A model generated the notes under the pieces. That model was given only the letters and a program-made list of their open reading frames with translations, was not told the origin of the DNA and ran no database searches. Shown piece after piece: positions 16,136-24,892 of a stretch of 27,710 nucleotides of DNA (position 1 is the first letter of the stretch; each line of letters starts with the position of its first letter). This stretch comes from Treponema sp. (lineage in GTDB: Bacteria; Spirochaetota; Spirochaetia; Treponematales; Breznakiellaceae). The translations under genes and the position numbers were made by a program. The DNA is taken from assembly GCA_031270205.1 (NCBI GenBank), contig JAISYA010000221.1:1-27710 (forward strand). The letters run 5' to 3'.

Positions 16136-17359
16136 TCAGGCGTCTCTTCCGTCGGCGGCTTTTCGTTCCGCCGGTTCCGGGCCGTAACTTTGATGCCTGA
16201 TTACCGCGGGAATATCCAGATCATCCTGATAATTCCGGTGGGGAAGATAGCCCGGCTGTTTTATCCGTTCCCGCATTCGCTCAAATTCGGAATAATTGAT
16301 AAAATCCCCGTCCCCCGGCTTGGGGTTTTCGCCTGTGTTTTCCTGCCCGGCCTTCCGGGCCGAAGAGTTATGAAAACCGGTGGCGATCACCGTTACGCGG
16401 ATCTTATCCCCGATATCGGGATCAGACCTCACGCCGCAAATTATTTCCGCGTCATGGTCGGCCTTCGCCTTGATGGTGTTCATCACCGCGTCCACTTCCA
16501 CCAGGGCTATGTTCTGCGGACCGGCGATGTTCACCAGTATCCGGGTCGCACCGTCAATAGCGGTGTCCTCAAGGAGCGGATTGTCGATTGCGGCGGCGGC
16601 GGCGTCCTTGGCGCGGTTTTCGCCTTCGCTGCAGCCTATTCCCATGAGGGCGTCGCCCTGGCCCTTCATGATGGATTCCACATCGGCGAAATCAATATTA
16701 ATGGTTCCGGTTTTGGTTATAAGGTCCGATATGCCCTGTACGCCCTGGTGCAGCACGTCGTCGGCCATCTGGCGGGCATCATCGAAAGAGGTACTCCGCT
16801 CCACCATCCTAAACAGATGCTGATTGGGAATGACAATGAGGGTATCCACCGCCTCCCGCAGTTTCTTGATCCCCTCTTCGGCCAGCTTCATTTTGTAGCG
16901 GCCTTCATAGTCAAAGGGCTTGGTAACCACCGCCACGGTAAGCGCGCCCTGATCCCTGGCGATTTTGGCGATCACCGGAGCTGAGCCGGTGCCGGTACCG
17001 CCGCCCATACCGGCGGTTACAAACACCATGTCCGTGTCCCGCAGCATCTCGGCGATAGCCTCCCGATCCTCGTTGGCCGCATCTTCGCCGATCTGCGGCT
17101 TGCCGCCCGCGCCCCTTCCGCCCGTCAGCTTGGAGCCGATTTGCAGTTTGGTCTCGGCCTTGCTCTTGTTGTTAAGGTCCTGTACATCGGTATTTACCGC
17201 AATGAATTGAACCCCCGAAAGGTTGCTTTCAATCATGTGGTTTACCGCGTTTGAACCGCCCCCTCCGGTACCAACCACCTTGATAATCGCCGAAACAGGC
17301 TCTTCCACTGGCACAGACCGGACTGCCGGTTCTTCCTCACGTACCGCGTAAATGTTCAT
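16136..17359 (-). CDS. ftsZ: Cell division GTPase FtsZ
   Basis: 407 residues from ATG 17359; a GTG six codons upstream (17377) is open, but GGGAGGAG lies 5 bases before the ATG. FtsZ polymerises at mid-cell to form the Z ring. The tubulin signature GGGTGTG is at about 119-125, the nucleotide loop VVGTGGGGSNAVN at 28-40, and the synergy loop NIDFADVE with Asp residues is intact. After a disordered linker comes the conserved C-terminal peptide DDLDIPAVIRHQ, the docking site for FtsA, followed by an unusual extra tail of about 20 residues. It follows ftsA as in the usual ftsQ-ftsA-ftsZ order. Confidence 0.97.
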   Translation of the reverse strand: MNIYAVREEEPAVRSVPVEEPVSAIIKVVGTGGGGSNAVNHMIESNLSGVQFIAVNTDVQDLNNKSKAETKLQIGSKLTGGRGAGGKPQIGEDAANEDREAIAEMLRDTDMVFVTAGMGGGTGTGSAPVIAKIARDQGALTVAVVTKPFDYEGRYKMKLAEEGIKKLREAVDTLIVIPNQHLFRMVERSTSFDDARQMADDVLHQGVQGISDLITKTGTINIDFADVESIMKGQGDALMGIGCSEGENRAKDAAAAAIDNPLLEDTAIDGATRILVNIAGPQNIALVEVDAVMNTIKAKADHDAEIICGVRSDPDIGDKIRVTVIATGFHNSSARKAGQENTGENPKPGDGDFINYSEFERMRERIKQPGYLPHRNYQDDLDIPAVIRHQSYGPEPAERKAADGRDA

Positions 17360-17404
17360 CCTCTCCTCCCAAATCACTTATTTTGAGACGCTCCGCGCCT
17401 TGTT

Positions 17405-18655
17405 TTAAAAAAATTCGTCCTTGAGCCATTTTCTGAGTTTCCCGAACAGGGCGGCCTGCCCTTTATCGGCCTGCCGCCCTTCCGCGCCCCGTTCCGGATC
17501 GGCCCTGCCCTCCCGCTCATTGCCCTCAAGCAGGAGGCCGACGGCGGTGGCGTAGGCGGGATTGCAGTACTCCTCCACCAGCCCGCTCAGGCCCGGAACG
17601 GGAATAGGTTTTCCCACCCGGGCGGGCAGCTTCAAAATGCTGCTGGCAAGTTCCTCCACGCCCGAAAGCTGCGCGCCGCCGCCGGTGAGCGCCACCCCGG
17701 CGCCCAAGGGCCGGCTCAGGTTCAGCTTGTCCAGTTTTTCCTTCACAATCTTGAAAATCTCCTCCATGCGGGGCCGGATAATCTTGAGAAGCTGGGAGCG
17801 CGGAATGGACAGCGGCCCCCTCCCCCCGACTCCCGGGACAATAACATCTCCGTCGTTCTCAAGCAAAGGCGCCCAACAACACGCGTCGAGTTTTATTTTC
17901 TCGGCGGCCTCAAAAGAGATATTCTTAATGATCGATATATCGTTGGTTACCTGCGTACCCCCGGCGGGAATCGTGGAAGTTGAATAAGGCGCGCCGTCGG
18001 TGTAAACCAGCACGTCGGTAGTGCCCCCGCCAAGATCGATAAGCACAACCCCCAGGTCTTTTTCTTCCGGGGTCAGAATGGAACGCCCCGCGGCCAGCGA
18101 TTGCAGTATCAGATTGTTAACCTTGAATCCCGCGCGGTTAACGCACTTGATGAGATTCTGGGCGCTGGTAACCGAACAGGTAATAATATGCACCTCCGAC
18201 TCAAGGCGTACCCCGATCATGTCCAGCGGATCCCGTATCCCCTTTTGGTCATCTACGATGTAGGTCTGGGGGATCACTTCGAGGATCTGCCGGTCCATGG
18301 GAATCACCACCGCCCTGGCCGCCTCAATGACCCTGGCGATATCCTCAGGCCCTATCTCTCTGGTCTCCCGTTTTTTGCCGGTGATGGCAACCACGCCGCG
18401 GGAATTAAACCCGTCGATGTGGCTGCCGCCTATACCTGTCCAGCAGTCGGACACCTCCCGGCCGCTCATCATTTCCGCCGCTTCAATGGCGGCGGCCACG
18501 GCTTTGAGCGTAGCCTCAATATTGACGACTACCCCTTTCCTCAAGCCCGTGGAAGGACAGATCCCCACCCCGGTAATCTCAAGGATCCCCTGTTCGCTGC
18601 GCTCGCCGATTACGGCGCACACTTTTGTCGTCCCTATGTCCAGGCCGACAATCAA
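17405..18655 (-). CDS. ftsA: Cell division actin-like protein FtsA
   Basis: 416 residues. FtsA tethers FtsZ to the inner membrane. ASKHA-fold motifs: the N-terminal phosphate loop GLDIGTTKVCAVIG and DLGGGTTDVLVYTDG; the 1C domain lies at about 85-165. The C-terminus KLRKWLKDEFF is the amphipathic membrane-targeting helix. The start is TTG, 4 bases after the ftsQ stop; no in-frame ATG or GTG lies nearby upstream, and the AAGGAGG at the end of ftsQ is about 20 bases away, so translation probably depends on ribosomes from ftsQ. A weak start could keep FtsA scarce relative to FtsZ, as is known to be needed; that link is inference. Confidence 0.95.
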   Translation of the reverse strand: MIVGLDIGTTKVCAVIGERSEQGILEITGVGICPSTGLRKGVVVNIEATLKAVAAAIEAAEMMSGREVSDCWTGIGGSHIDGFNSRGVVAITGKKRETREIGPEDIARVIEAARAVVIPMDRQILEVIPQTYIVDDQKGIRDPLDMIGVRLESEVHIITCSVTSAQNLIKCVNRAGFKVNNLILQSLAAGRSILTPEEKDLGVVLIDLGGGTTDVLVYTDGAPYSTSTIPAGGTQVTNDISIIKNISFEAAEKIKLDACCWAPLLENDGDVIVPGVGGRGPLSIPRSQLLKIIRPRMEEIFKIVKEKLDKLNLSRPLGAGVALTGGGAQLSGVEELASSILKLPARVGKPIPVPGLSGLVEEYCNPAYATAVGLLLEGNEREGRADPERGAEGRQADKGQAALFGKLRKWLKDEFF

Positions 18656-18659
18656 TCCG

Positions 18660-19478
18660 TCATTCGCCAGAACGGGCCTCCTTAACTTTGTATGAACCTA
18701 TGCCCGATCTAAAATCAATTTCTCCGGGAAAGGAATTTCCGGACTTGAGCACGTCGAGCATGAGCATCACATAGCGAAGGGTTTCTTCGTTAAAATTATC
18801 TCCCAAACGTACCTGTATGGGATAATGTACCGGATACAACACCAGATCAAAACCGTTAAAAGCCTTGCGGTTGATCCGTATTTCGGAAACCGCCTCCAGC
18901 AGTTCGGGGGCGTTTTCCCCGATCCTGGCGATTTCCACAAGAAGGGGGCCGAAAGCAGCGGGCAGCTTCATGCCCAGAACCGGGTTTTCCAAAACCAGTC
19001 CCGAAACGAGGGGCAGGTTTTCAGTTTCCCCGCCGCCGATTCTGAACACCACGCCGTGCCTGTCGTAATAGACCGGCAGCAGGCGGCCCTGAACCTTCGC
19101 CAGGGACAGGGCGACCGCCTTCCTCGGCTCAAGGAAAACCGAAAGCCGGTCAGGGAAACGTTTGATCACTCTGGCGGACTCAACCAGATAGTGGGCGGCA
19201 AGGACCTTCTCCGTCTCTTTGGCGTTAACCGAAACAAACGAGGCCCCCTCGCGGATACCGGCAAGGCCCAAAACCGCCGCGCCGTCAAAACCGGCAAAGC
19301 CCCTGACTTCCACCGTTGACAGCGGTATGCAGGGACTTATAACGAAAAGCCAGACCAGTTCCGCCCCCAAAATAATGCCGGCGACGATCAAAAGCCGTTT
19401 GAGTCCCTTCTCGATTTTGCCGGAAGCGGCGTTCTTCAGGGGAAACTCTTCGGCGGCATAGATAAAATCACCGCTCAT
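18660..19478 (-). CDS. ftsQ: Cell division protein FtsQ/DivIB
   Basis: 272 residues from ATG 19478, which has GGGAGG about 7 bases upstream; a longer TTG start at 19508 has no such site. It is a bitopic divisome protein that joins FtsL and FtsB-like partners. A cytoplasmic N-terminus of about 28 residues is followed by a membrane segment at about 29-50 and then a POTRA domain (about 52-120) with the STVEVRGFAG pattern and SVNAKETEKVLAAHYLVESARVIKRFPDRLSVFL. It overlaps the end of ftsW by 11 bp. In most dcw clusters murG, murC and sometimes murB lie between ftsW and ftsQ; here they are missing. Confidence 0.88.
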   Translation of the reverse strand: MSGDFIYAAEEFPLKNAASGKIEKGLKRLLIVAGIILGAELVWLFVISPCIPLSTVEVRGFAGFDGAAVLGLAGIREGASFVSVNAKETEKVLAAHYLVESARVIKRFPDRLSVFLEPRKAVALSLAKVQGRLLPVYYDRHGVVFRIGGGETENLPLVSGLVLENPVLGMKLPAAFGPLLVEIARIGENAPELLEAVSEIRINRKAFNGFDLVLYPVHYPIQVRLGDNFNEETLRYVMLMLDVLKSGNSFPGEIDFRSGIGSYKVKEARSGE

Positions 19479-20628
19479 CCTGAGCCTCCCAACCGGCGTT
19501 ACCCGCAATTTCTTCCCGCCCCTGCCGGCTTACATTGACAATGAGTCCCGCGCAGACCAGAGTCGTCGCCAGAGAGGAACCTCCGGCGGAAAAGAAAGGC
19601 AGCGGTATTCCGGTGGCGGGAACCGAACCTGAAACCACCGCGATATTAAGGAGGGTCTGCGACACTATCGAAGTTACCAGCCCCGCGGCCAGGAGCCGCT
19701 TAAACCGGGAACCGCTCTTCCACGCCCCCCGGTATCCCTGGAAGGCGAATACCGCGAAGAGAATAAAGCACAGCGCCACACCGAGCAGACCCGCCTCCTC
19801 GGCAAAAGCGGAAAAAATAAAGTCCGACTGAATCTCCGGCACGCTGGCGATTTTCCGCGTCCCCTGGCCTATGCCCTTTCCCCAGAAACCGCCGGACATG
19901 ATCGTAAGCAGGCTGGAACGCACCTGAAAGCCCGCGCCCAGCGGATCCCATTCGGGCCTGAAATAGCTGATAAAGCGCCGCACGCGGTGTTCCTTGGTGA
20001 GGATCAGCAGCGCCGACACGGGCAGGAACATGATCGCCGCCGCGAAAAAATACCGATAGCGCACACCGGCAAGGAAAAAAATCACCAGCGTGTTAACGGC
20101 GATCAAGACCGCGGTGGAGAAATTGTTCTGCATATAGATAAGCGTAAAAAACAAAGTGGTAACGAGAACCGGCGGCAGCACGCCGGAACTAAATACATCT
20201 ATGCTCTCCCGCTTTTTGTCAAAAATGTGGGCGAGGTAAAGGGGCAGCACGAGCTTTACCATTTCCGAAGGCTGGTAGGTCCAGGAGCCGATCCCGAACC
20301 AGCGCGCCGCTCCGTTACGCATCACTCCGATACCGGGGATAAAAGGAAGGCAGCAGAGTACGGCCGCGCCCGCTATCAGGGGCTTAATCAGCTTTCTCAC
20401 CAGCTCAAGGTTTATCCGCGAGGCGATAAAGAAGAGCAGTATCCCCCCGGCGCCGTAGACAAGCTGCCGGGAAATAAAATACAGGCCGTTGTTAAAGAAG
20501 CGCTCGGCAAAGGCGTAGGAAGCCGAATACAGAGTCACCAGGCCCAGGCCCACCAGCAGCAATACGCTGGCGGTGAGCACATGCTCTCCCCGCAGGGTCC
20601 CCGTCCTTTCCGCGTCGAACTGATACAT
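19468..20628 (-). CDS. ftsW: Septal peptidoglycan polymerase FtsW (SEDS)
   Basis: 386 residues, many hydrophobic segments consistent with the 10-helix SEDS fold. FtsW polymerises lipid II at the septum with the class B penicillin-binding protein FtsI. Family motifs: TLYSAS near the first helix, ARWFGIGSWTYQPSEMVKL around the first large extracellular loop, GIGQGTRKIASVPEIQSDFIFSAFAEEAGLLG, and GIPLPFFSAGGSSLATTL near the C-terminus. The last two are hallmarks of FtsW/RodA; position beside ftsQ-ftsA-ftsZ favours FtsW. The matching ftsI is not in the window. Confidence 0.95.
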   Translation of the reverse strand: MYQFDAERTGTLRGEHVLTASVLLLVGLGLVTLYSASYAFAERFFNNGLYFISRQLVYGAGGILLFFIASRINLELVRKLIKPLIAGAAVLCCLPFIPGIGVMRNGAARWFGIGSWTYQPSEMVKLVLPLYLAHIFDKKRESIDVFSSGVLPPVLVTTLFFTLIYMQNNFSTAVLIAVNTLVIFFLAGVRYRYFFAAAIMFLPVSALLILTKEHRVRRFISYFRPEWDPLGAGFQVRSSLLTIMSGGFWGKGIGQGTRKIASVPEIQSDFIFSAFAEEAGLLGVALCFILFAVFAFQGYRGAWKSGSRFKRLLAAGLVTSIVSQTLLNIAVVSGSVPATGIPLPFFSAGGSSLATTLVCAGLIVNVSRQGREEIAGNAGWEAQDER

Positions 20629-20636
20629 CCCTTCCC

Positions 20637-21716
20637 CTACTGTATCTTTAATGTCGAGAGGGCGATGATGGCGAAAAGCCCTCCCAGTATCCAGAAACGG
20701 ATAACCACTTTACTCTCCGCCCAGCCGGAAAGCTCAAAATGATGATGCAGGGGCGCCATCTTAAACACCCGCTTTTTCCGCAATTTATACGAAGCCACCT
20801 GAATTATAACCGAGGCGATTTCCAGCACAAAGACCCCGCCGATAACGAGAATCAGAATCTCCTTTTTGATGATAAGGGATAAAACCGCGACCGCTCCGCC
20901 CAGGGAAAGACTCCCCACGTCGCCCATAAAAACTTCCGCCGGATGGGTATTGAACCAGAGGAAGCCGATGCAGGACCCGGCGGCGGCAAGACAGAACACG
21001 GTCAGCTCCCCCGCGCCGGGAATATAGGGAATCCCCAGATAGGAGGAATAGTCGATACGGCCCGTAATATAGGTGAGGAAAGCCAGGGTGAGAAAGACCA
21101 GTATCAAGAGTCCCGCCAGAAGCCCGTCAAGGCCGTCGGAAAAATTTGCCGCGTTGGATTCGCCGACTACGAGCAGCACCCCGAAGGGTATCCAGAGCGG
21201 GCCCAAATCAAAAACCGGATTCTTGAAAAAAGGAATATACAGGGCCGTTACGTGCTCTCCCCCCGAAAAATACAAATACAATACCACTACAATGGCGACA
21301 GCAAACTGCCCGGCGAGTTTTCCCCAGACAGGAAGCCCCCCGGAATTACGGCGGCTGACTTTGAGATAATCGTCAAGAAAACCGATGGCCCCGAATGCGA
21401 GAAAAGCCCCGACAGTAAGCCACATCATTGTATTGTGTAAATCGCCCCAGAACAGCATTGCTATCAGCACCGAAAGAATAATAAACACCCCGCCCATGGT
21501 CGGGGTTCCGGTTTTTGCCAGATGGGTCGCGGGGCCGTCGTCCCTGACGGCCTGCCCTATTTTGAGGCCCCGCAGCGCCTCAATAATCCGGCCGCCGAAA
21601 ATGAAACAGATAAGGAGCGTTGTCAGGGCCGCGTAAGCGCTGCGGAACGTAAGATAGAGAAAGACATTGAAGGGGGTAAAGTATTTTACGAGGGGATAGA
21701 GGAATTCCAGAAACAT
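20637..21716 (-). CDS. mraY: MraY, phospho-MurNAc-pentapeptide transferase
   Basis: 359 residues, normal length, about ten membrane segments. MraY moves phospho-MurNAc-pentapeptide onto undecaprenyl phosphate to form lipid I. Signature regions: GTPTMGGVFI, AIGFLDDYLKVSRRNSGGLP with the Asp pair, ESNAANFSDGLDGLL, and MAPLHHHFELSGWAESKVV with the His cluster near the C-terminus. Its start overlaps the murF stop (ATGA). murD, which often lies between mraY and ftsW, is absent. Confidence 0.97.
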   Translation of the reverse strand: MFLEFLYPLVKYFTPFNVFLYLTFRSAYAALTTLLICFIFGGRIIEALRGLKIGQAVRDDGPATHLAKTGTPTMGGVFIILSVLIAMLFWGDLHNTMMWLTVGAFLAFGAIGFLDDYLKVSRRNSGGLPVWGKLAGQFAVAIVVVLYLYFSGGEHVTALYIPFFKNPVFDLGPLWIPFGVLLVVGESNAANFSDGLDGLLAGLLILVFLTLAFLTYITGRIDYSSYLGIPYIPGAGELTVFCLAAAGSCIGFLWFNTHPAEVFMGDVGSLSLGGAVAVLSLIIKKEILILVIGGVFVLEIASVIIQVASYKLRKKRVFKMAPLHHHFELSGWAESKVVIRFWILGGLFAIIALSTLKIQ

Positions 21717-23122
21717 CAGCGCGCCTCCTCCTCGGCCCTGCCGGTGAGCATGCCGCTTAACTGTTCCAGAGCGCAGCCCCGCGAACCTTTGAGCAGAACC
21801 AGATCCCCGTTTTGGACATAGGCGTCAAGGGCGCGGGACAAGCTCTCCATGTCGCCGGTGTGGAAAAAAGGCGCCGCGCTTTTTCCGCTCTCTGAAGCGG
21901 CCCGCATGGCCGCCGCGGAGACTTCCGTCTCTTTTCCGTAGAGAAAAACCTTCTTCGCGGCGGAGGCGGCAAGGAGTCTGCCCGCGCTCTCGTGAGCGGA
22001 GAAGGAATTATCCCCCAGTTCCAGCATGTCCCCGATAACATAGACCCGTCTACCCGACCAGTCCAGGCCGTCGCAAAACTCCACCGCTTCTTTAAGCGAC
22101 TCGGGGTTGGCGTTGTAGCAGTCCCGAATCAGCGTGGTCCTGCCCCGGAGAATTTCCCCCCGGCCGAACAGGGGCCGCGCCGCTTCCAGCCCCCGCTTTA
22201 CGGCCCCAGGACCGACGGGAACTTCAGCGGCAATGGCGAGGGCGGCAAAGGCGTCTGCAAGGTTGTGTTTTCCCGGCAGGGCAAAACGGATAAGTTCCCC
22301 TCCCCAGCGGATCTCCGTACCCTCAAGGCCCAGGTCTTTAATTTCGCCCAGTTCCCCAAAAGATTTCGCGCCGTAAAAACAAACCTTGCCCCGCACCCCG
22401 CGGGCAAGAAAATCCCTGAAATCATCGTCTTCGGGAATCAGGGCGATCTCCTTACCCGCAAACCGTGAAAAAATATTTTTTTTCTCCTCAGCTATCGCCT
22501 GTTTAGTGCCGAGAATTCCGATATGGGCGGAACCGATATTCGTAATAAGCGCGATGTTTGGTTTAAGCACCGCGGCCAGTTCCGCAATTTCCCCCTTCCG
22601 GTTCATTCCCAATTCAAAAATCCCCACTTCGTGGCCGGAGCGGACCTCGAACACCGAAAGGGGAAGGCCCGTCTCTGAATTGAGGTTTCCCGAATTCATC
22701 ACCGTGTTTTTTTCTTCTCTTGTAATCGCCGCCGCGATTTCCTTGGTAGTGGTCTTTCCCGACGAGCCGGTAATGCCGATTTTTAAGAGAGCGGGGAACC
22801 GTTCCAGATACACCCTGGCGGCGTCCTGCAAACCCCGCAGGGTATTGTCCACCACCACGAGGTCCCTTCCCATGGATTTCGCGATACCGGCAAGATTGCG
22901 ATTTTCAAGCTGTGAGGATTCCACCATGGCGGCGGCGGCCCCGGCCCTGAAGGCCGCTTCCACAAAGCGGTGGCCGTCGCCGGAAGAGCCGGCAAGGGCC
23001 ACAAAGAGCGCCCCTTCCTGCGCGGTCCGCGAATCGACGCTCACCGACGAAAAACCGGCGCCCTCACCGGCGAAGGAAAGATGACCGGCGCCCAGGGAAC
23101 GGGACAATCCGGCAAAATCCAT
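21716..23122 (-). CDS. murF: MurF, UDP-MurNAc-tripeptide D-Ala-D-Ala ligase
   Basis: 468 residues from ATG 23122; AGGAG lies about 10 bases upstream and overlaps the ftsL stop. A GTG eight codons upstream (23146) is also possible, with its own GA-rich site. MurF adds D-Ala-D-Ala to the UDP-MurNAc-tripeptide in the cytoplasm. The Mur ligase ATP loop GITGSSGKTTTKE is clear, followed by NLNSETGLPLSVF and ELGMNRKGEIAEL, and the central RDCYNANPESL and VIGDMLELG motifs point to MurF rather than MurE. murE and ftsI, which usually precede murF, are missing between ftsL and murF. Confidence 0.95.
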   Translation of the reverse strand: MDFAGLSRSLGAGHLSFAGEGAGFSSVSVDSRTAQEGALFVALAGSSGDGHRFVEAAFRAGAAAAMVESSQLENRNLAGIAKSMGRDLVVVDNTLRGLQDAARVYLERFPALLKIGITGSSGKTTTKEIAAAITREEKNTVMNSGNLNSETGLPLSVFEVRSGHEVGIFELGMNRKGEIAELAAVLKPNIALITNIGSAHIGILGTKQAIAEEKKNIFSRFAGKEIALIPEDDDFRDFLARGVRGKVCFYGAKSFGELGEIKDLGLEGTEIRWGGELIRFALPGKHNLADAFAALAIAAEVPVGPGAVKRGLEAARPLFGRGEILRGRTTLIRDCYNANPESLKEAVEFCDGLDWSGRRVYVIGDMLELGDNSFSAHESAGRLLAASAAKKVFLYGKETEVSAAAMRAASESGKSAAPFFHTGDMESLSRALDAYVQNGDLVLLKGSRGCALEQLSGMLTGRAEEEAR

Positions 23123-23135
23123 AAGTACCCGGCTC

Positions 23136-23423
23136 CTAGAAATCACTCCCCTCTCCCTCTATTCTTATCTGTAATACGTTTTCCGGCTTTATCTTGTTTA
23201 ATCCCAATTCGTTTTGGGCGATATGTTCTATCCGTTCCGGGGATGAAAGCACCGCTATGCCCGCGATAAGCCGCTTGTTGCTCTCCACCCAGTCGGCCTG
23301 GGCTTCCTCAAGACGCTTGATTTCCTGTTTCAGGGCGGCGTAGCGGTTGGACTGCCAGGTAGCAAGAGCGAAAAACAGCGGGATAGTCAGCGCCGCCGCA
23401 TAGAGAACCACATACCGCCTCAT
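23136..23423 (-). CDS. ftsL: FtsL-like cell division protein
   Basis: 95 residues from ATG 23423, which overlaps the rsmH stop (TGATG); a GTG one codon upstream is an alternative. It has a short basic N-terminus (MRRY), one membrane segment (about 5-22), then a coiled-coil stretch (ALKQEIKRLEEAQ) and a C-terminal part (SSPERIEHIAQNELGLNKIKP) typical of FtsL/DivIC. FtsL links FtsQ and FtsB-like partners to FtsW-FtsI. Sequences in this family are weakly conserved, so size, single-pass topology and position after rsmH carry the call. Confidence 0.85.
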   Translation of the reverse strand: MRRYVVLYAAALTIPLFFALATWQSNRYAALKQEIKRLEEAQADWVESNKRLIAGIAVLSSPERIEHIAQNELGLNKIKPENVLQIRIEGEGSDF

Positions 23424-24373
23424 CACTGCCCATCCTCGTCCAGTATTTTTTCAACTACCCGCAGCCGGGCGCTTCGAGAGGGCGGATTCCGGACGATCTC
23501 CTCATCGGCGGGAACAATCCCTTTACGGGTCAGCATATTTACCGACCTTCGTCCCTCACATCTACATATCGGCGCTTCAGGGGGACAGGTACAGTCCTTG
23601 TTCTTCATCCTGAAAAAATTCTTGACTATCCGGTCTTCCAGAGAATGAAAAGTGATGATCCCAAGCCTCCCTCCCGGCTCAAGGACCCTGAGCGCCCCCT
23701 CAAGAAGATCGGGAAGCCGGGAAAGCTCCCCGTTAACGGCGATACGGAGAGCCTGAAATGTCCTCGTCGCCGGATGTATAGGCCCGTACCGGTACGAAGC
23801 CGGCGCGGCCCGTTCCACGAGCGAGGCAAGGGCGGCGGTAGTGGTAATAGTCCCTTTTTGCCGCTCCTCGACAATCAGCCTGGCAATACGCCGGGAATAA
23901 CGTTCCCCGGAATTGTTGTACAATAAATCCGCCAATTCTTTCTCAGGCAGCCTGTCCAGCAGCTCCGCCGCCGAGTTTCCGCTTGAGGCATCCAGCCGCA
24001 TGTCAAGCGCCTCGTCTTTTTGAAAACTGAACCCCCTGCCGCTTTTTTCATAGTGATAGAGGCTTACCCCCAGGTCCGCCAAAATCGTGTCCGGCCTTTT
24101 TAGTTCCGCAGGATACTCGGCAAAAAAAGCCTGGGCCCAGCCTGAATAAAAGTGCACCCGGCCGCCGAATTCCTCAAGCCGGCGCATGGCGACGGCCCGC
24201 AAGTCCCGGTCCGCGTCTATCCCGATTATTTTAAGGTCCGGGAAGCGGGACAAAAACGCGTAACTGTGCCCGCCCTCGCCCACGGTGGCGTCCACCATAA
24301 GTTCCGCCCCGTTTCTGGGCGCGAGGTACTGAATTGTTTCTTCCAGCAGCGCCGGAGTATGCACAATCTCCAT
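23423..24373 (-). CDS. rsmH: RsmH (MraW), 16S rRNA C1402 N4-methyltransferase
   Basis: 316 residues, normal length. RsmH uses S-adenosylmethionine to methylate the N4 position of C1402 in 16S rRNA. The SAM site is VDATVGEGGHSYAFL near 28-42, the ADLGVSLYHYEKSGRGFSF block follows, and near the C-terminus GRLGIITFHSLEDRIVKNFF is the family hallmark; then a CxCPPEAPICRC-type Cys cluster. The ATG is 1 bp from the mraZ stop (TAA-A-ATG). Order mraZ-rsmH-ftsL is that of standard dcw clusters. Confidence 0.97.
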   Translation of the reverse strand: MEIVHTPALLEETIQYLAPRNGAELMVDATVGEGGHSYAFLSRFPDLKIIGIDADRDLRAVAMRRLEEFGGRVHFYSGWAQAFFAEYPAELKRPDTILADLGVSLYHYEKSGRGFSFQKDEALDMRLDASSGNSAAELLDRLPEKELADLLYNNSGERYSRRIARLIVEERQKGTITTTAALASLVERAAPASYRYGPIHPATRTFQALRIAVNGELSRLPDLLEGALRVLEPGGRLGIITFHSLEDRIVKNFFRMKNKDCTCPPEAPICRCEGRRSVNMLTRKGIVPADEEIVRNPPSRSARLRVVEKILDEDGQ

Positions 24374-24374
24374 T

Positions 24375-24839
24375 TTATTTGCTTAAATCCCTGGTTCCTT
24401 TCAATATGTCGCCCAGTTCCTCGGAACCGGAAATAAATTCTTCTTTGTGGGCTTCCAGATACGCCCGGTAGCGGTCCTCCGCCCAAATTTCAATATAATC
24501 AAACTGGCCCAAAACCACACATTCCCTGTTCAGGCCGGCGAATTCCCGCAGGGTCTGCGCCACCGGGATTCTCCCCGCTTTGTCGATCTCAACTTCCTGG
24601 GAAGGGCCGATAAGCCGCCGCCTGATATTCCGGGATTTGGCCGAAAAAGGGTTGGTCGTATCCATAATGGTTTTCAGCATTTCCTTCCATTCGTTTGAGG
24701 GATAGAGCCACAAACAATCGTCCATGCCCTGGGTCAGGAACAGGCTGGCGCCGCTTAGAGCGTTCCGCAGGCGCGCGGGCAGACTCAGACGGCCCTTGTC
24801 GTCCAGCGTGATCTTGAATTCCCCGGTTAATGACTCCAT
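24375..24839 (-). CDS. mraZ: MraZ, AbrB-fold regulator of the division cluster
   Basis: 154 residues, normal length. MraZ is a DNA-binding ring-forming protein that is known to repress its own dcw operon. It has two copies of the AbrB-like fold with the DxxxR motif: DDKGRLSLPARLR in the first and DKAGRIPVAQTLR in the second. It is the first gene of the minus-strand run. A strong promoter and five T(G/A)GRA boxes at 10-bp spacing lie directly upstream; the fifth box overlaps the ATG and the fourth contains the AGGA ribosome site, so MraZ binding could affect both transcription and access to the start. Confidence 0.96.
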   Translation of the reverse strand: MESLTGEFKITLDDKGRLSLPARLRNALSGASLFLTQGMDDCLWLYPSNEWKEMLKTIMDTTNPFSAKSRNIRRRLIGPSQEVEIDKAGRIPVAQTLREFAGLNRECVVLGQFDYIEIWAEDRYRAYLEAHKEEFISGSEELGDILKGTRDLSK

Positions 24840-24883
24840 TCCACTTTATCCTAAAAAATCCTATTTATTCCCACTTTGTCCCA
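24839..24883 (-). promoter_or_regulatory. mraZ: MraZ operator: five T(G/A)GRA boxes with exact 10-bp spacing
   Basis: On the minus strand the boxes start at 24883 (TGGGA), 24873 (TGGGA), 24863 (TAGGA), 24853 (TAGGA) and 24843 (TGGAA). The spacing of exactly 10 bp, one helix turn, matches known MraZ sites, which are TGGGN-type direct repeats with about 5 bases between them. Five boxes is more than the three or four usually described. They span the whole expected leader from about +3 to the A of the mraZ ATG. Confidence 0.85.
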
Positions 24884-24892
24884 TTGAATTTA

